DNA from: Chondrus crispus
Lineage: Eukaryota; Rhodophyta; Florideophyceae; Gigartinales; Gigartinaceae
Reading direction: 5' to 3'
DNA length: 64,000 nucleotides
NCBI RefSeq assembly: GCF_000350225.1
Contig: NW_005178541.1
Coordinates: forward strand, 1-64,000
The notes under the pieces were generated by a model. It searched no databases. It was not told the DNA's origin and saw only the letters and a list, made by a program, of their open reading frames with translations. Both the position numbers and the translations under genes were made by a program. Positions 53,861-63,406 of this stretch are shown piece by piece. Numbering within the stretch: position 1 is the stretch's first letter; every line of letters begins with the position of its first letter.

Positions 53861-55252
53861 ATGATTTCCAACGACGCGCTTGTTGGCGTCATCACCGCCC
53901 TCGCCATTATCGGCTCCATCTATATCCTGGAATCTATTGTTTGGGTTGTCGCGTATTTTGTTCAAGCATATTCGAGTAAGGCTTCGACCAGAGTGGCTAT
54001 CGGAGCTGAGGCTGGCTTCAATTTGCAGTTAGGAACGTCAATATGGTTTGCATGGCATGTCCTCACCAGAAAAACTAGGCGGAGTTACAAGCCATCCGAA
54101 CGCGTCCCAAGCCAATTGTCAGGTATGGCCTTCATCTCCTTCGTGTCGGCTCTGTGTTTTTTGCTTGTCATCCTGTTGGAGGTGGGTGTTGTATACATGA
54201 GCAAGCCGGTGACTACGTACAGATATCTCAGTGAAGGAGGGTTGAAAGTGCTTACGGTTGGCTCGAAGGGACGGCTCGACATAGAACTCAACGGAGTTGG
54301 ACATCTTGAGATTGGTTTTTCCTCTTTCAACGATTCTGTCAGCGCCAGGCACATCTCGTCGGCATACATAAATTTTCTCAATCTCGAACCGGGAGTCGTT
54401 GCGCAGATAGAGGATGCGATGCAGCAGCGTCTGACCAACATATCTATTTGGACACAGTGCACCGTTGATGGAAGAAATGCCGACGGGACCATGATCGAGA
54501 AGAAGAGCAAGCTCCGGAAGCAAGCCAACATGATTACCTTCATTTTTTTGGACCCGGACAATGCACCGTTCCATATGTCTGCCGAACGGACCACGGCACC
54601 GTTGGGAACTTCACAAACACACATATTCACCGACTTCGAGGAGACTGAGGCCGAGGTGATAGAGGCAGAACTGTTCAAGGGACTCGGCTTTGAGTGCATA
54701 ACGGTCGGGACGAGTTTTCAGAACTCAACGAAAGAAAAGAAGTTTAATTGCGAGGCCCGAATGGGGGTCGAGGCGCTCAAACCGAAGGGGGACGTATTGC
54801 CCTTATTCTTGGACAGCGCAAGAACGGAGATAGCAAGAAGAATTTTCCACGTTGCCGATTACACAGTGCAATGGAGGTCCGATTTCAAAAACGGGGCTTC
54901 GATACCTGTGGAGGAATTTGATTCGGTCATCGCGGCCGATACTGGCATAGACCCGTCAACAACATCTTTTACCGTGCTCTGCATCGCGGCTGCGCTCGGT
55001 GTAATGCGGTTGGTCACTGGAGCGTTCATCGACTACCGAGGGATTACGGAAACATTTTTGCTTAGAGCTACAGCTAACAGCAAAGGCTGGGCAAGCCCGG
55101 GAAACTGGGACGGATGGGACGAATGTGAGTGGAGAGTGTACAACTGCAATGACGCAAACTACTTTGGATATACGAATCAAAAGTGGTCAGAGGACTACCA
55201 TACGGCGTTCTTGGGTGAGAGCGCAAAACCGGTCGACAAGGATGCCGTGTGA
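53861..55252 (+). CDS. Three-pass membrane protein, family unknown (paralogue 2)
   Basis: 463 residues, same length as paralogue 1 at 31772-33163, no indels. Residues 1-170 differ at about 5 places and 367-463 at about 5 places, while 171-366 differ at about 60 of 196. The first 290 bases of coding DNA are almost identical including silent positions, so the ends have probably been homogenised by gene conversion while the loop diverged, or the loop is under diversifying selection. The three membrane segments (6-36, 89-113, 368-390) are unchanged apart from a Ser to Leu at 101. Cysteines 200, 279 and 297 in the loop are kept in both copies, which suggests a shared disulfide-bonded fold. Function unknown. 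Confidence 0.8.
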   Translation: MISNDALVGVITALAIIGSIYILESIVWVVAYFVQAYSSKASTRVAIGAEAGFNLQLGTSIWFAWHVLTRKTRRSYKPSERVPSQLSGMAFISFVSALCFLLVILLEVGVVYMSKPVTTYRYLSEGGLKVLTVGSKGRLDIELNGVGHLEIGFSSFNDSVSARHISSAYINFLNLEPGVVAQIEDAMQQRLTNISIWTQCTVDGRNADGTMIEKKSKLRKQANMITFIFLDPDNAPFHMSAERTTAPLGTSQTHIFTDFEETEAEVIEAELFKGLGFECITVGTSFQNSTKEKKFNCEARMGVEALKPKGDVLPLFLDSARTEIARRIFHVADYTVQWRSDFKNGASIPVEEFDSVIAADTGIDPSTTSFTVLCIAAALGVMRLVTGAFIDYRGITETFLLRATANSKGWASPGNWDGWDECEWRVYNCNDANYFGYTNQKWSEDYHTAFLGESAKPVDKDAV

Positions 55253-57067
55253 AGAGGATTTGCAAGATGGTTTTGGCGCTGGAAAAGTAAGAAGTAATTT
55301 TTTCGGTTTCTGGCGGTCATGGAGAGTACTTGTCGGCACTACATGAACTGTATATAAGGCTTACGAAAAGTACCGGACACAGGAGGACATCGTGTTGATC
55401 TTGCCAAGAGACACAATGATGATTGAGAAACGAATGAAGACAAGCTGTTTTGTGAACATGACTGCAACAGATGTTCGGGAAAGGGAAGAGCCCCCATGGA
55501 CAGCTAGAGATTAGCGAAATGGGCGAGTGAAGGCGTGGGCTCATTCGTATGCTCTGGGAAACCCCTTAACACTGCGTGATACGCCAGGAGAGTGTAGGCC
55601 GGGAGGATGTATGTTGATAAAAAAGTAAAAGTACTGTACAAATACCTGCTATCCCCATGTCGCATTCTGACGAAAGCTTCCGCGTCCTGTACAGTATGAG
55701 GGGTCTTCGCTCTATAGTAAACGAAGGCAGACTTTGGTGAACTCACTCTCCTCAGGGGACACCAGTTACGGCGCCTTCGTCAAGGTGTCTGCTCCGGCAC
55801 AAATGATAGGCACGAAGGATTTACCAAGGGTACTGTGCTGTGCAGCTAAGTCGCCAAATGCATGGCGAGAGTGTATCCCTGAAACAATCTGGGAGGCAAG
55901 CTCCTCTTCCGCTCTCTCTCGAGCTCCATCCTGCAAGCATCTTTCCGCTAATTTGTCAAACACAACTGATTGGCGGCCAGATCAGGTCTGATGGCCAGAC
56001 CAGGAGGCATGAGAGGAACCAGGTCCCCGTCTCTCTCACACGCAACACTCGAGTTTCTATTCCGTGGCACGAGTGGTAAAGATGCCACCTCGAGGTGATG
56101 CCACTGTGGAGGCCACCGTCCTCAACAACAGCCTAAACTATGGCAACAAGTCTCCACGCAGGATCACTGCCACAACCCAGCCCTCTACAGATACCTTCCA
56201 AGCGTGACGTCGCGCATAAAAAAGCCTGCTGATTGGCGCCCTTCGGACGATGCATTGCAAGCCCGCTTTCCGCTGCTGGCGGTCTCACCGCTGTTGTAAA
56301 TAAAGAAGAAAGGTACCTTCGAAGGTACAGCATATGATAAGGATGAACCGCGTTCGCCGCCTGTCGCATAGCTTTCATGAGATCCCATGAGGGCCAACGG
56401 CCAGTTTGGGGTCTGTATAATAAGGCCGAAAACCCCGGGCAGCGATTGGCGGAGGCCCGTGGCAAAAAGCCGGTGCGATTCTCCAATCACGCATGAAAGG
56501 ACGACTCTGGGAAAGGATTGATACGCTTCATAGTCCGTAAGATGTGCTTGTGGTATTCAGTTAGGCCATATTCATGAATACCTCATATGTGACCTACAAT
56601 CAACTCTCCGTAGCCCGTTCCAAGCAGTGGGATGCAAATTAGGGAAATCGAGGATATTCACCTACAGAGGATTCAGATAGTGAGGGTTCACTGTACTTCT
56701 ATCAGTTGGGGGCGGCTCCAGACGCAGCACGCGGGGAAGGGGATTTTGGTGAAGAACGATTTTGCGGAGGATGATGAGAAATCTTGCCAAGGGACGGGGA
56801 CCACTTTTTGAGCAGTATTCAGACGCTACGGTATGGTGGGAGAGGCAAACATGCTCGTAATTAACCCTGCTGCCAGGGCACCAGACAGGTAACCCAAAAA
56901 GAGCAGAGGGATTACTGTACACCAAAGATTTTCCAACAACGCCATCATGCCGCTCGCAACCAAACCTATAGCATAAATAACCGATGCCAGACACCATCTT
57001 CTCGCCTCTCTCATCTCCGCCACGTTCTGTTTCGACCCCCCATTCCTGTTATCCCAAAACCATCACC
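55253..57067. other. Intergenic; duplicated flank and an orphan pogo-type end
   Basis: 55253-56530 is the 3' flank of paralogue 2, collinear with 33164-35230. 56671-56695 reads ATTCAGATAGTGAGGGTTCA then CTGTA, resembling the right end of the MITE at 16443, but no partner end was found. GGTACCTTCGAAGGTAC (about 56312) is a short palindrome. A 65-codon minus frame at 56826-57023, hydrophobic and divergent to the next gene, is not accepted as a gene. Confidence 0.5.
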
Positions 57068-57559
57068 ATGGCTAGCATCCGCGACACACAACTCATCAAT
57101 AGTCTCTGGGTCGTTTACTTTTCCGTTTTGATCGGTAAGGTTATGCAAGCAGTGCACTTACAAGGCCACATGACTAGATATACCGTGTCACTTTCTGGTT
57201 CCCTGGTACTGATGTCCGCCGAGGCCGCACTCATCCTACCCGCCGAACTCAGTCCTTACGAGAGTCTTGCTTTCCTCATTGCCGTTCTCTTCTACATTAT
57301 GCAGAGTGATGCGGTCGTCGTAATGCCACTATATCCTAAAGATGCGCAAACCGAAACCGACACCGAGATCGAAAGCCAAATGGAAACGGAACAGATCTTG
57401 AGATCTTCGAGCTCCAGCTTGGTCGCAATATACGGCATAGTGCTTACAATGATGATTGTGTTGAGCAAAACGGGGCTATCCATTTTGAACCCTCCGGATG
57501 AACTGACACAGGAAGTACTAAACATTGACACGTGGGATCGCAAAATTACCCTCGACTGA
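57068..57559 (+). CDS. Small four-pass membrane protein, family unknown
   Basis: 163 residues from the ATG at 57068, which sits in a good context (CACCATGG); the frame is open upstream to 56984 but that part is unlike protein. Hydrophobic segments at about 12-30, 41-60, 66-85 and 117-135, with an acidic Glu/Thr-rich loop (about 92-110, TETDTEIESQMETEQ) between the third and fourth and a short acidic tail. No motif recognised. Membrane location is read from the sequence; function is unknown. Single exon. Confidence 0.65.
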   Translation: MASIRDTQLINSLWVVYFSVLIGKVMQAVHLQGHMTRYTVSLSGSLVLMSAEAALILPAELSPYESLAFLIAVLFYIMQSDAVVVMPLYPKDAQTETDTEIESQMETEQILRSSSSSLVAIYGIVLTMMIVLSKTGLSILNPPDELTQEVLNIDTWDRKITLD

Positions 57560-57980
57560 GGGTGTGTCTTAACATGCCCGGTTTTGCTGCAGTTTGCTCT
57601 GCTTTGCCCGAAGAGGTGATGTGGCGTGCTATGAGTGGCTCCTACGTTTTAATTTTTGAGTTTAAGAAAAGTGGGGGCTTACGTTGTCAGCGACAGCCGA
57701 TGCGACAATTTGAAAAGAAATTTGTGGCTACAAAGCTGACAGACATGCGCTGTCGAAAGCATACTTTCACACCTGAACTTTCACATTTAAACATTTGAAC
57801 AATTTGCATTCGAGGCAAATTATGCTGGTTACCACCATCTCTTCGAAAATATACTGTAGAATCCGCTTGCACAATCTCCCCAGACACATTGAAATTCCTT
57901 TTCCCACGAGCCCTCTCCCAGCATCCTTCATCACATCCCCTAAGAGCATTACCAACTGAAGAACCATCGACTCGTCCAAC

Positions 57981-59648
57981 ATGGATGCATCCCCATTTCA
58001 CCGCACTCGTCGATCTCCAAGATTGCACAAAGTGCAAGCGGCCGGGATTCAAAACTTCCCTACACACACGCCTTCTTCGCCTGCGCGATGTGTCGTTGAC
58101 GCAGTGCACACATTAAAAACAAATCATGGGAGTGTTCCTTATGATACCGCGTCAACGGATCTCCGTGTGCATCCCGTTTCTTCGGCTCCAGGCGCCCAAT
58201 CACCACGGCGGCAACGCTCCGCTTCCGACCCAGCTTCATTTTTTGGCATTCCGATTGCTTCTAGACAAGCCTTGCCATCTGTGCCCGTGCAAAACCTCTC
58301 AGTAGAAGTCAGTGAGAGACAAGCAAGTCTCAATGCGTTTCCAGCCTTATTAGGAGCCGTCATATTGCACGAAGACGACAACGTCTCGGAAATGACAAAA
58401 GTTTACACGTTTCTGTCTTCGCAAAAGAAGGGCGAATTGAGGAAGCTGGGGCGTGTTTGGGGTTGTCGTATGGCGGGCAACAAGTTGGAGCTGATCTTTC
58501 GGGCATTTTTGTTTTTGAGCGAGTGCCATCAGAAGAGGCTAGACATCCGACAGGTGGTGGCGTCTAACATTCACTGCTCATCTTTTGAAGAGTACATAAA
58601 AGCTCAAGAGCTGTCATGCTCAGGCTGGAAGCCCCCACCGCATTTGTCAGTGATGCGAAATGCGCTAGTGGCCGCCGGGGATAGAGTGGGAGAAAATGGA
58701 CGCCCCATGGTAGAAGAAAGGGAACCTAACGAGCAGCAAATCGAGGAAAGACCCAGTGCGCCAAACTTTACTATTTCAGAGTTTGCTCGGCTGATTGTTT
58801 TAATGAAGGACGACGAAAGGGTGAGAAGCGCACTTTTCAAGCTTGGACAGGAACTAAGGCGCTGTGAACTTGACTCCGGGAACACAAGAGACGCGTTTTG
58901 GGGTGTAATTGAGGGGCGTTTTAATGACCAGTCGGTCTTGGTGCATTTCTCATTTACGGGCCATATTGAGGATCCCTCAGTGCCACCGCTTTGCCACAGA
59001 AGCGCTGAGTTACTTAAACTACAGTTTAGGGATGCGCGTTCTGTGTTTACAGAAGCATTGGACAGGTGGGCCCGCTCTGGACAAAATGACCCAGACCGGT
59101 TTCTGAATTTTTTGTCCAAAAATGGGCAGATGTTATATGCGTCGTCCAAGCGTGCTTTGATCATGTTTGTCGTTTCACGGCTTGGAACGCCGTGCGAAGA
59201 CACTTTTTTTGTAGAGATGTCCTCAAAAACCATCTGGCAGGGCGGTTATGAGGCAGGGATGGATAACCTCAAACGTGGCTACAGTAACGAAGGCGATGGA
59301 GGGGCAAGTGGGAGCAAGAGAAGTAAACGTGCAAGTTTGGGGCAGGGGAATAAGCGAGCGAGCTCAGAGCTAGGAGATATTGTTCAATCGTCAATCGACA
59401 GACTTGTGAAAGTAGTTTCAAAATCATCCTCGACGGACAGAGAAAAGCTGGAAATGGAGAACACAAGTGCGGACCCATTCAACTCAGCGCTGAAGTCTTG
59501 GCGTGCGGATGACTCGATGTTCGAGGTCGTCGAATCCGCGTTGAAAGCTTTAGACCGCGCCAAGGCTACTGACAACTGCCATTTTATTCAGATTGCCCAA
59601 CAGCGGTACGAAAAGGCACTCCAAGCATATCGAAATATGTTTGGATAG
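57981..59648 (+). CDS. Putative nuclear protein with a SAP-like motif
   Basis: 555 residues. Residues about 150-176 (KGELRKLGRVWGCRMAGNKL then ELI.RAF) fit the SAP motif, a helix-turn-helix that binds DNA in chromatin proteins. Residues 262-320 form a second conserved-looking block (FTISEFARLIVLM, ELRRCELDSGNTRD, FWGVIEGRFND) that resembles Myb/SANT-type proteins of lineage-specific or transposon-linked families; that resemblance is weak. A basic stretch SGSKRSKRASLGQGNKRA (about 443-460) is a likely nuclear localisation signal. The C-terminal 100 residues are helical and charged. Start: first ATG, after AACATGG. It could be a host regulator or the accessory gene of an unknown mobile element. 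Confidence 0.65.
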   Translation: MDASPFHRTRRSPRLHKVQAAGIQNFPTHTPSSPARCVVDAVHTLKTNHGSVPYDTASTDLRVHPVSSAPGAQSPRRQRSASDPASFFGIPIASRQALPSVPVQNLSVEVSERQASLNAFPALLGAVILHEDDNVSEMTKVYTFLSSQKKGELRKLGRVWGCRMAGNKLELIFRAFLFLSECHQKRLDIRQVVASNIHCSSFEEYIKAQELSCSGWKPPPHLSVMRNALVAAGDRVGENGRPMVEEREPNEQQIEERPSAPNFTISEFARLIVLMKDDERVRSALFKLGQELRRCELDSGNTRDAFWGVIEGRFNDQSVLVHFSFTGHIEDPSVPPLCHRSAELLKLQFRDARSVFTEALDRWARSGQNDPDRFLNFLSKNGQMLYASSKRALIMFVVSRLGTPCEDTFFVEMSSKTIWQGGYEAGMDNLKRGYSNEGDGGASGSKRSKRASLGQGNKRASSELGDIVQSSIDRLVKVVSKSSSTDREKLEMENTSADPFNSALKSWRADDSMFEVVESALKALDRAKATDNCHFIQIAQQRYEKALQAYRNMFG

Positions 59649-59649
59649 A

Positions 59650-60295
59650 CGAGCTATCCAGCTCCGCGTGCAGCTGCGAAGCGGCGATGTTATCAGGCAG
59701 AGGCGTAATTCATCTGATGGTCCTTCCCTGCCACTGTCGCACATACGTCGCGAACGCGCCGCAAGAGTGCTCACCATTGCCGCTGCAGTCGAGCCACATG
59801 AGACTGCGACGGCGTTGCGGTTGGCCAGGGATACCATTCGTGAGGAGCATTTCACCTCGTTCACCCCGCGTGAGCAAACCTTCTTGCGATACACTCTCAA
59901 GGATGGCGTCGCAAGGGGTCGCTTGCGCCGCTGGCGGGGCCGTAGCCAGTTATGCCATTTTAAAAATTGTGCTCCTTGTCATTCCCTTGGTTCCGTCCGA
60001 GCTGGTCTCGCGTGCATCCATGTAAGCCGTCTCGTTCGGGGCTGCCGTTGTCGAACTTGCCGCTTTCCCTGATATCACCACTCTCGAGTTGCTGCTCATG
60101 AACAACAGTAGTTTGGGCTGCAAAGCACGGAAACGGATCGGGGAATATAACCCTCACCTGCTCCTACTGCAGACGCTGGATATACAGGCAGAGCACGCAG
60201 AGTATCGTGTACAAGCAGACACAGATCTGTTCGAATTTGAATCCCTCAAGCACCCTAAATCCGAGTTCTTTGACGAAGAAGTGCACGTTCGATGA
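59650..60295 (+). pseudogene. Decayed membrane-protein gene, unrecognised
   Basis: Protein-like pieces follow each other in shifting frames: RDTIREEHFTSFTPREQTFL near 59840, then a membrane segment GGAVASYAILKIVLLVIPLV near 59960, then ELLLMNNSSLGCKARKRIGE and a charged tail ending FFDEEVHVR at 60295. Together they suggest one gene of roughly 200 residues with a single membrane span and at least two frame changes. Introns are an alternative, but no good splice pair was found. Not assigned to a family. Confidence 0.4.
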
Positions 60296-60599
60296 ACGCA
60301 GGGGTTTCAAAATCTGTACAACAATTACGCTCAGACGCGGCGTGTCCCAATGGCACCACATGCCGATGACATTAATAAGCTTAAGACAAACAACGAGGCG
60401 CATTGATAGAATTACAAAGCGACGAGACCGCGTGAGTCAAGCAAGTTTACAAGAGTACAAATAAAGCGCGCAGTGCTCCTCGTCGAAAACGCCGGGTTCG
60501 TATTAAGCCCCGAGATCCCGCTCGCTGCGGGATTCGAGTACGGGTCCGAAACGGAATTCACCCCCCGGGCGTACATCCCCCTGGCATCCGCATCGCCAT

Positions 60600-61410
60600 C
60601 CCTTCCAGTCAGAGGCCCCTTCCCAGCAGGATTCACCTTGGCGCGAGAGTGCAGCTCGGTCATAAGCGACTTGACCTTTGGGGCAATGGTGCGAAAGCGC
60701 AAATACTCCTTGGACACGTCGGTCAAGTCGGCATGTCGAAAGCCCGCGCCACTCGCGCGATCGCTCTTGAGGTCCTTCGCAACAGTATTCGCAGTTTCCC
60801 TGAGCACAGTAACCGTATGGTCGCGTACCGAAGTGAAGGCGCGCCTCTGCAGCTCGACAAACCTAGCGAGATAACCGTCGGCCTCCGCGACGGCTCCAGT
60901 CGAGCTCGATGCGTTCGCCACGCACTCATCCAAACGATGCAGGAGCCTGACGAAGTCGGGGGGGGGGTAGGGTCGATAGCATCCTTCCCGCCGCCGAACT
61001 TGGTGGTGAGCGTCTCCACCTCGTCGAAGTAGGTGAGCCTCTTGCACAAAGCGTCCGCCAGCTCGCCCATCTTCTTCCGATCCGAGACCATATTCTCGCA
61101 GTCCGACTTGAACCGGACCACGACCTCGTCCACGAGCCGCCTGCCCTCCTTGACGCGGCGCAGCGCCTCGTCCGCCGCGTCCGCCACATGCAGCAGCCCT
61201 TCGACCGTGTCGCGATCGCGCTGCGGCGAGACGACCAGCGTGCGGTACTTGTGCTCGTTGGCCTCCTCGAGGCGGCGCTCCATCTCGTCGTGCCAGACGT
61301 GGAAGTCCTCCGCCGTGGCGACGGTGGCGAGCCCGCGCAGGCCATCGACGCCCTTGTACGGAGATCTCCAGGGGTCGAGCTGGTGCAACTGTAAAAGTCG
61401 AGCGGGCAAC
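60600..61410 (-). pseudogene. COG3/Sec34-like gene, N-terminal half, frameshifted
   Basis: The minus strand encodes a coiled region typical of the conserved oligomeric Golgi complex subunit 3: LDPWRSPYKGVDGLRG, EDFHVWHDEMERRLEEANEH, KMGELADALCKRLTYFDEVE. After a C10 run (60958-60967) the next frame gives DFVRLLHRLDECV, FVELQRRAFTSVRDHTV and FRTIAPKVKSLMTELHSRA. COG3 is a tether for retrograde Golgi vesicles, normally about 800 residues; here only about 270 are recognisable and the sequence stops matching near 60600. The frame change falls exactly in the homopolymer, where 8 or 11 bases instead of 10 would keep one frame, so it may be a sequencing error; the missing C-terminal half cannot be explained that way. 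Confidence 0.6.
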
Positions 61411-61419
61411 TTACTCTGA

Positions 61420-61650
61420 GCGCAGGCCGTATCTCTGCTTCTTCCCCCTAAGGATGAGCCCCGATTCGATGCATCGTTGGCACCATCTCTGGCGGACGAT
61501 GCGCTCTCCAAAGAGCACTGCGGCTGCGACGAACGGGATGCCCAAAGCAACGCTGCTGGTGATGACGTAGATGTCGGGCCCGGGCGCATGCTAGAGCATA
61601 CGCGGCGCGGAGCGTGGTCGGCGGGAGGACGTGCGTGTATGGCAGGTGGC
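61420..61650 (-). other. Membrane plus CxxC fragment between COG3 and XDH pieces
   Basis: A minus frame reads PDIYVITSSVALGIPFVAAA then RWCQRCIESGLILRGKKQRY and stops. CxxCxxSGL resembles the first half of DnaJ-type zinc repeats in plastid proteins, after a membrane segment. Only a fragment; weak. Confidence 0.3.
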
Positions 61651-61896
61651 GCGAGGGGGAAGGGGCCGCGCGGTCGGAACGAGGACAGGAAGGCCATTGC
61701 GAGGGCTTGTGGCAGCAGCGGAGGGAGGATCGAGAAGAAAAGGAGACGGTCTGGCAAGGTTGTACGTGTGAAACGGGATCCGTTGTTCCAATTGTCGTAA
61801 TTTTAGTTGGTTGGAAGCTGTTCTGTCCGAAGGAAACGGCCAACCAGGGAGTGCATTGCATTTTACCCGAAGACACCTGCTTTCGAATTGTGTTGG

Positions 61897-62310
61897 ATTT
61901 GAAAGCAGCTTTGTAATGTGCGAGAAAGGCGTGTTGCGTCCCAGATATCCACATATCTGTATCTCGATCGAGGATTAGACGCACTGGCCTTTGCACTGCT
62001 TGCGCGGCAACAGCAACCGCTGCTGATATGAAGAGGGAGCGTGTTTCTTTTCCACCAAAACCTCCCCCTATCCCTTTTACCTTGCAAACAACCTTGTGCA
62101 TTGGTACCCCTAACACCTTTGCAACCACGTCTTGCGTCATTGCTGCAGCTTGAGTTGATGCTAGAATTACCATTTCCCCATTCTCGTCTGGTATGGCAAT
62201 CGTTCCGTGAGGCTCCAAATACCAATGCTCTTGTGCGCCAATGCGAACTGAACCATTGACCGTATGACCATCCCGTTCCGCAACTGCAAATACTTCGCTA
62301 ACATTTCCTT
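61897..62310 (-). pseudogene. Xanthine dehydrogenase fragment, inverted (first Mo-domain part)
   Basis: About 138 residues matching the start of the molybdopterin-binding half of xanthine dehydrogenase: KGNVSEVFAVAE, SVRIGAQEHWYLEPHGTIAI, KVKGIGGGFGGKETRS, RPVRLILDRDTDMWISGTQH, HYKAAFKSN. GGGFGGKE is the family's cofactor-binding loop. It lies on the strand opposite to the C-terminal part that begins at the same place (about 62300), so the gene has been broken by an inversion. The iron-sulfur and FAD domains that should precede it are not in the window. Confidence 0.85.
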
Positions 62311-63406
62311 TCTGGAAGAGAGAAGGAAAATGGTGGATGCTTTTAACGAGAGTCATCAACTACGAAAACGCGGCATCTCGGCGCTACCAACAATGTTTGG
62401 AATCAGTTTCAGTTTTCGGGCTCTGAATCAAGCTGGGGCTCTTGTACATATATATCACGGAGACGGATCTGTTTTGATATCCCATGGAGGAGTTGAAATG
62501 GGACAAGGATTGCACACTAAAATGTGTCAGGTAGCAGCAACAGAACTCCAGCTCCCACTAGAGATGATATTTATATCTGAAACGGCGACAGACAAGGTAC
62601 CCAACGCTTCACCCGCAGCTGCGTCATATTCTAGTGACCTCTACGGGATGGCCGTGAGAAATGCGTGCCAAGAATTGAATAGAAATCTCGCTCCATGCAA
62701 AGCCGCACTCGGAGATACAGCATCTTGGCTCAACGTCGTCAGCCATGCCTGGTTGAACCGCATCAGCCTGTTTGCGACCGGTTTTTACAAGACCCCAGAG
62801 ATTGATGATCTCGATCTGGCCAAGCCTGGGTCGACTGGTAGCCCATTCTTTTATTATACAAATGGAGCGGCAGTATCTGAAGTCGAAATAGACGTACTTA
62901 CAGGGGAAAGCAAGAATCTGCGAACGGACATAGTGATGGATGTTGGACGTCCTTTGAATCCGGCGCTAGATGTTGGACAGATAGAGGGGGCATTTGTGCA
63001 GGGGTTGGATTGGTGCACAATGGAGGAGGTCGTGAAGGGCTCGACAGGAGCCCATGCCTGGTTGAGGCCTGGTCAGACACTGACGCTCGGGCCAAGCACC
63101 TACAAGATTCCAGGGGTTTCGGACACTCCAGAGGACTTTCGAGTCAAAGTCTTAGAGACCAGAAACGAGAAAGATACGAATCACTCAAGCAAAGGTATTG
63201 GTGAGCCTCCACTTTTCCTTGCTGCGTCGGTGTTTTTCGCTATTCGGGATGCCATACGCTCGTCCAGACTGCAATATGGTCGAGATGAATGGTTTCAGCA
63301 AGACTCTCCTGCCTCTGTAGAGCGGATAGGACTTGCATTTTGTGACGATCTACTAAGACGTGTCGTTCCAGATGAAGAGGGTGTAAGACCGAAACTCACC
63401 CTTTGA
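62300..63406 (+). pseudogene. Xanthine dehydrogenase C-terminal part
   Basis: About 368 residues to a natural stop: FLEERRKMVDAFNESHQLRK, GISALPTMFGISFSF, NQAGALVHIYHGDG, HGGVEMGQGLHTKM, ETATDKVPNASPAAAS, SEVEIDVLTGESKNLRTDIV, NPALDVGQIEGAFVQG, GPSTYKIPG, KGIGEPPLFLAASVFF. The catalytic Glu of GEPPLF is present. The family needs an extra stretch of about 120-130 residues (including the substrate-binding FRxFG loop) between the minus-strand piece and this one, and it is missing. So this is a relic of a purine-oxidation enzyme of about 1,330 residues. The reading frame is clean over its whole length, so the break is recent or the piece is still transcribed. Confidence 0.88.

Larger units (their letters stand above)
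52730..56530 (+). repeat. Segmental duplication, copy 2
   Basis: Collinear with 29450-30130 plus 31380-35230 (see copy 1). It contains paralogue 2 of the three-pass membrane protein. Similarity is highest across the gene and its immediate upstream 400 bp and fades toward both outer ends. Confidence 0.8.

Noticed and set aside
56826-57023. 65-codon hydrophobic minus frame divergent from the 57068 gene
   Set aside because: Overlaps the likely promoter and leader of the plus-strand gene and has no supporting feature.
61404-61429. A possible 26-base intron (GTAAGT...TTTACAG) on the minus strand at the 5' side of the COG3 piece
   Set aside because: Far too short for a spliceosomal intron in this context, and the COG3-like frame reads through it without a stop.
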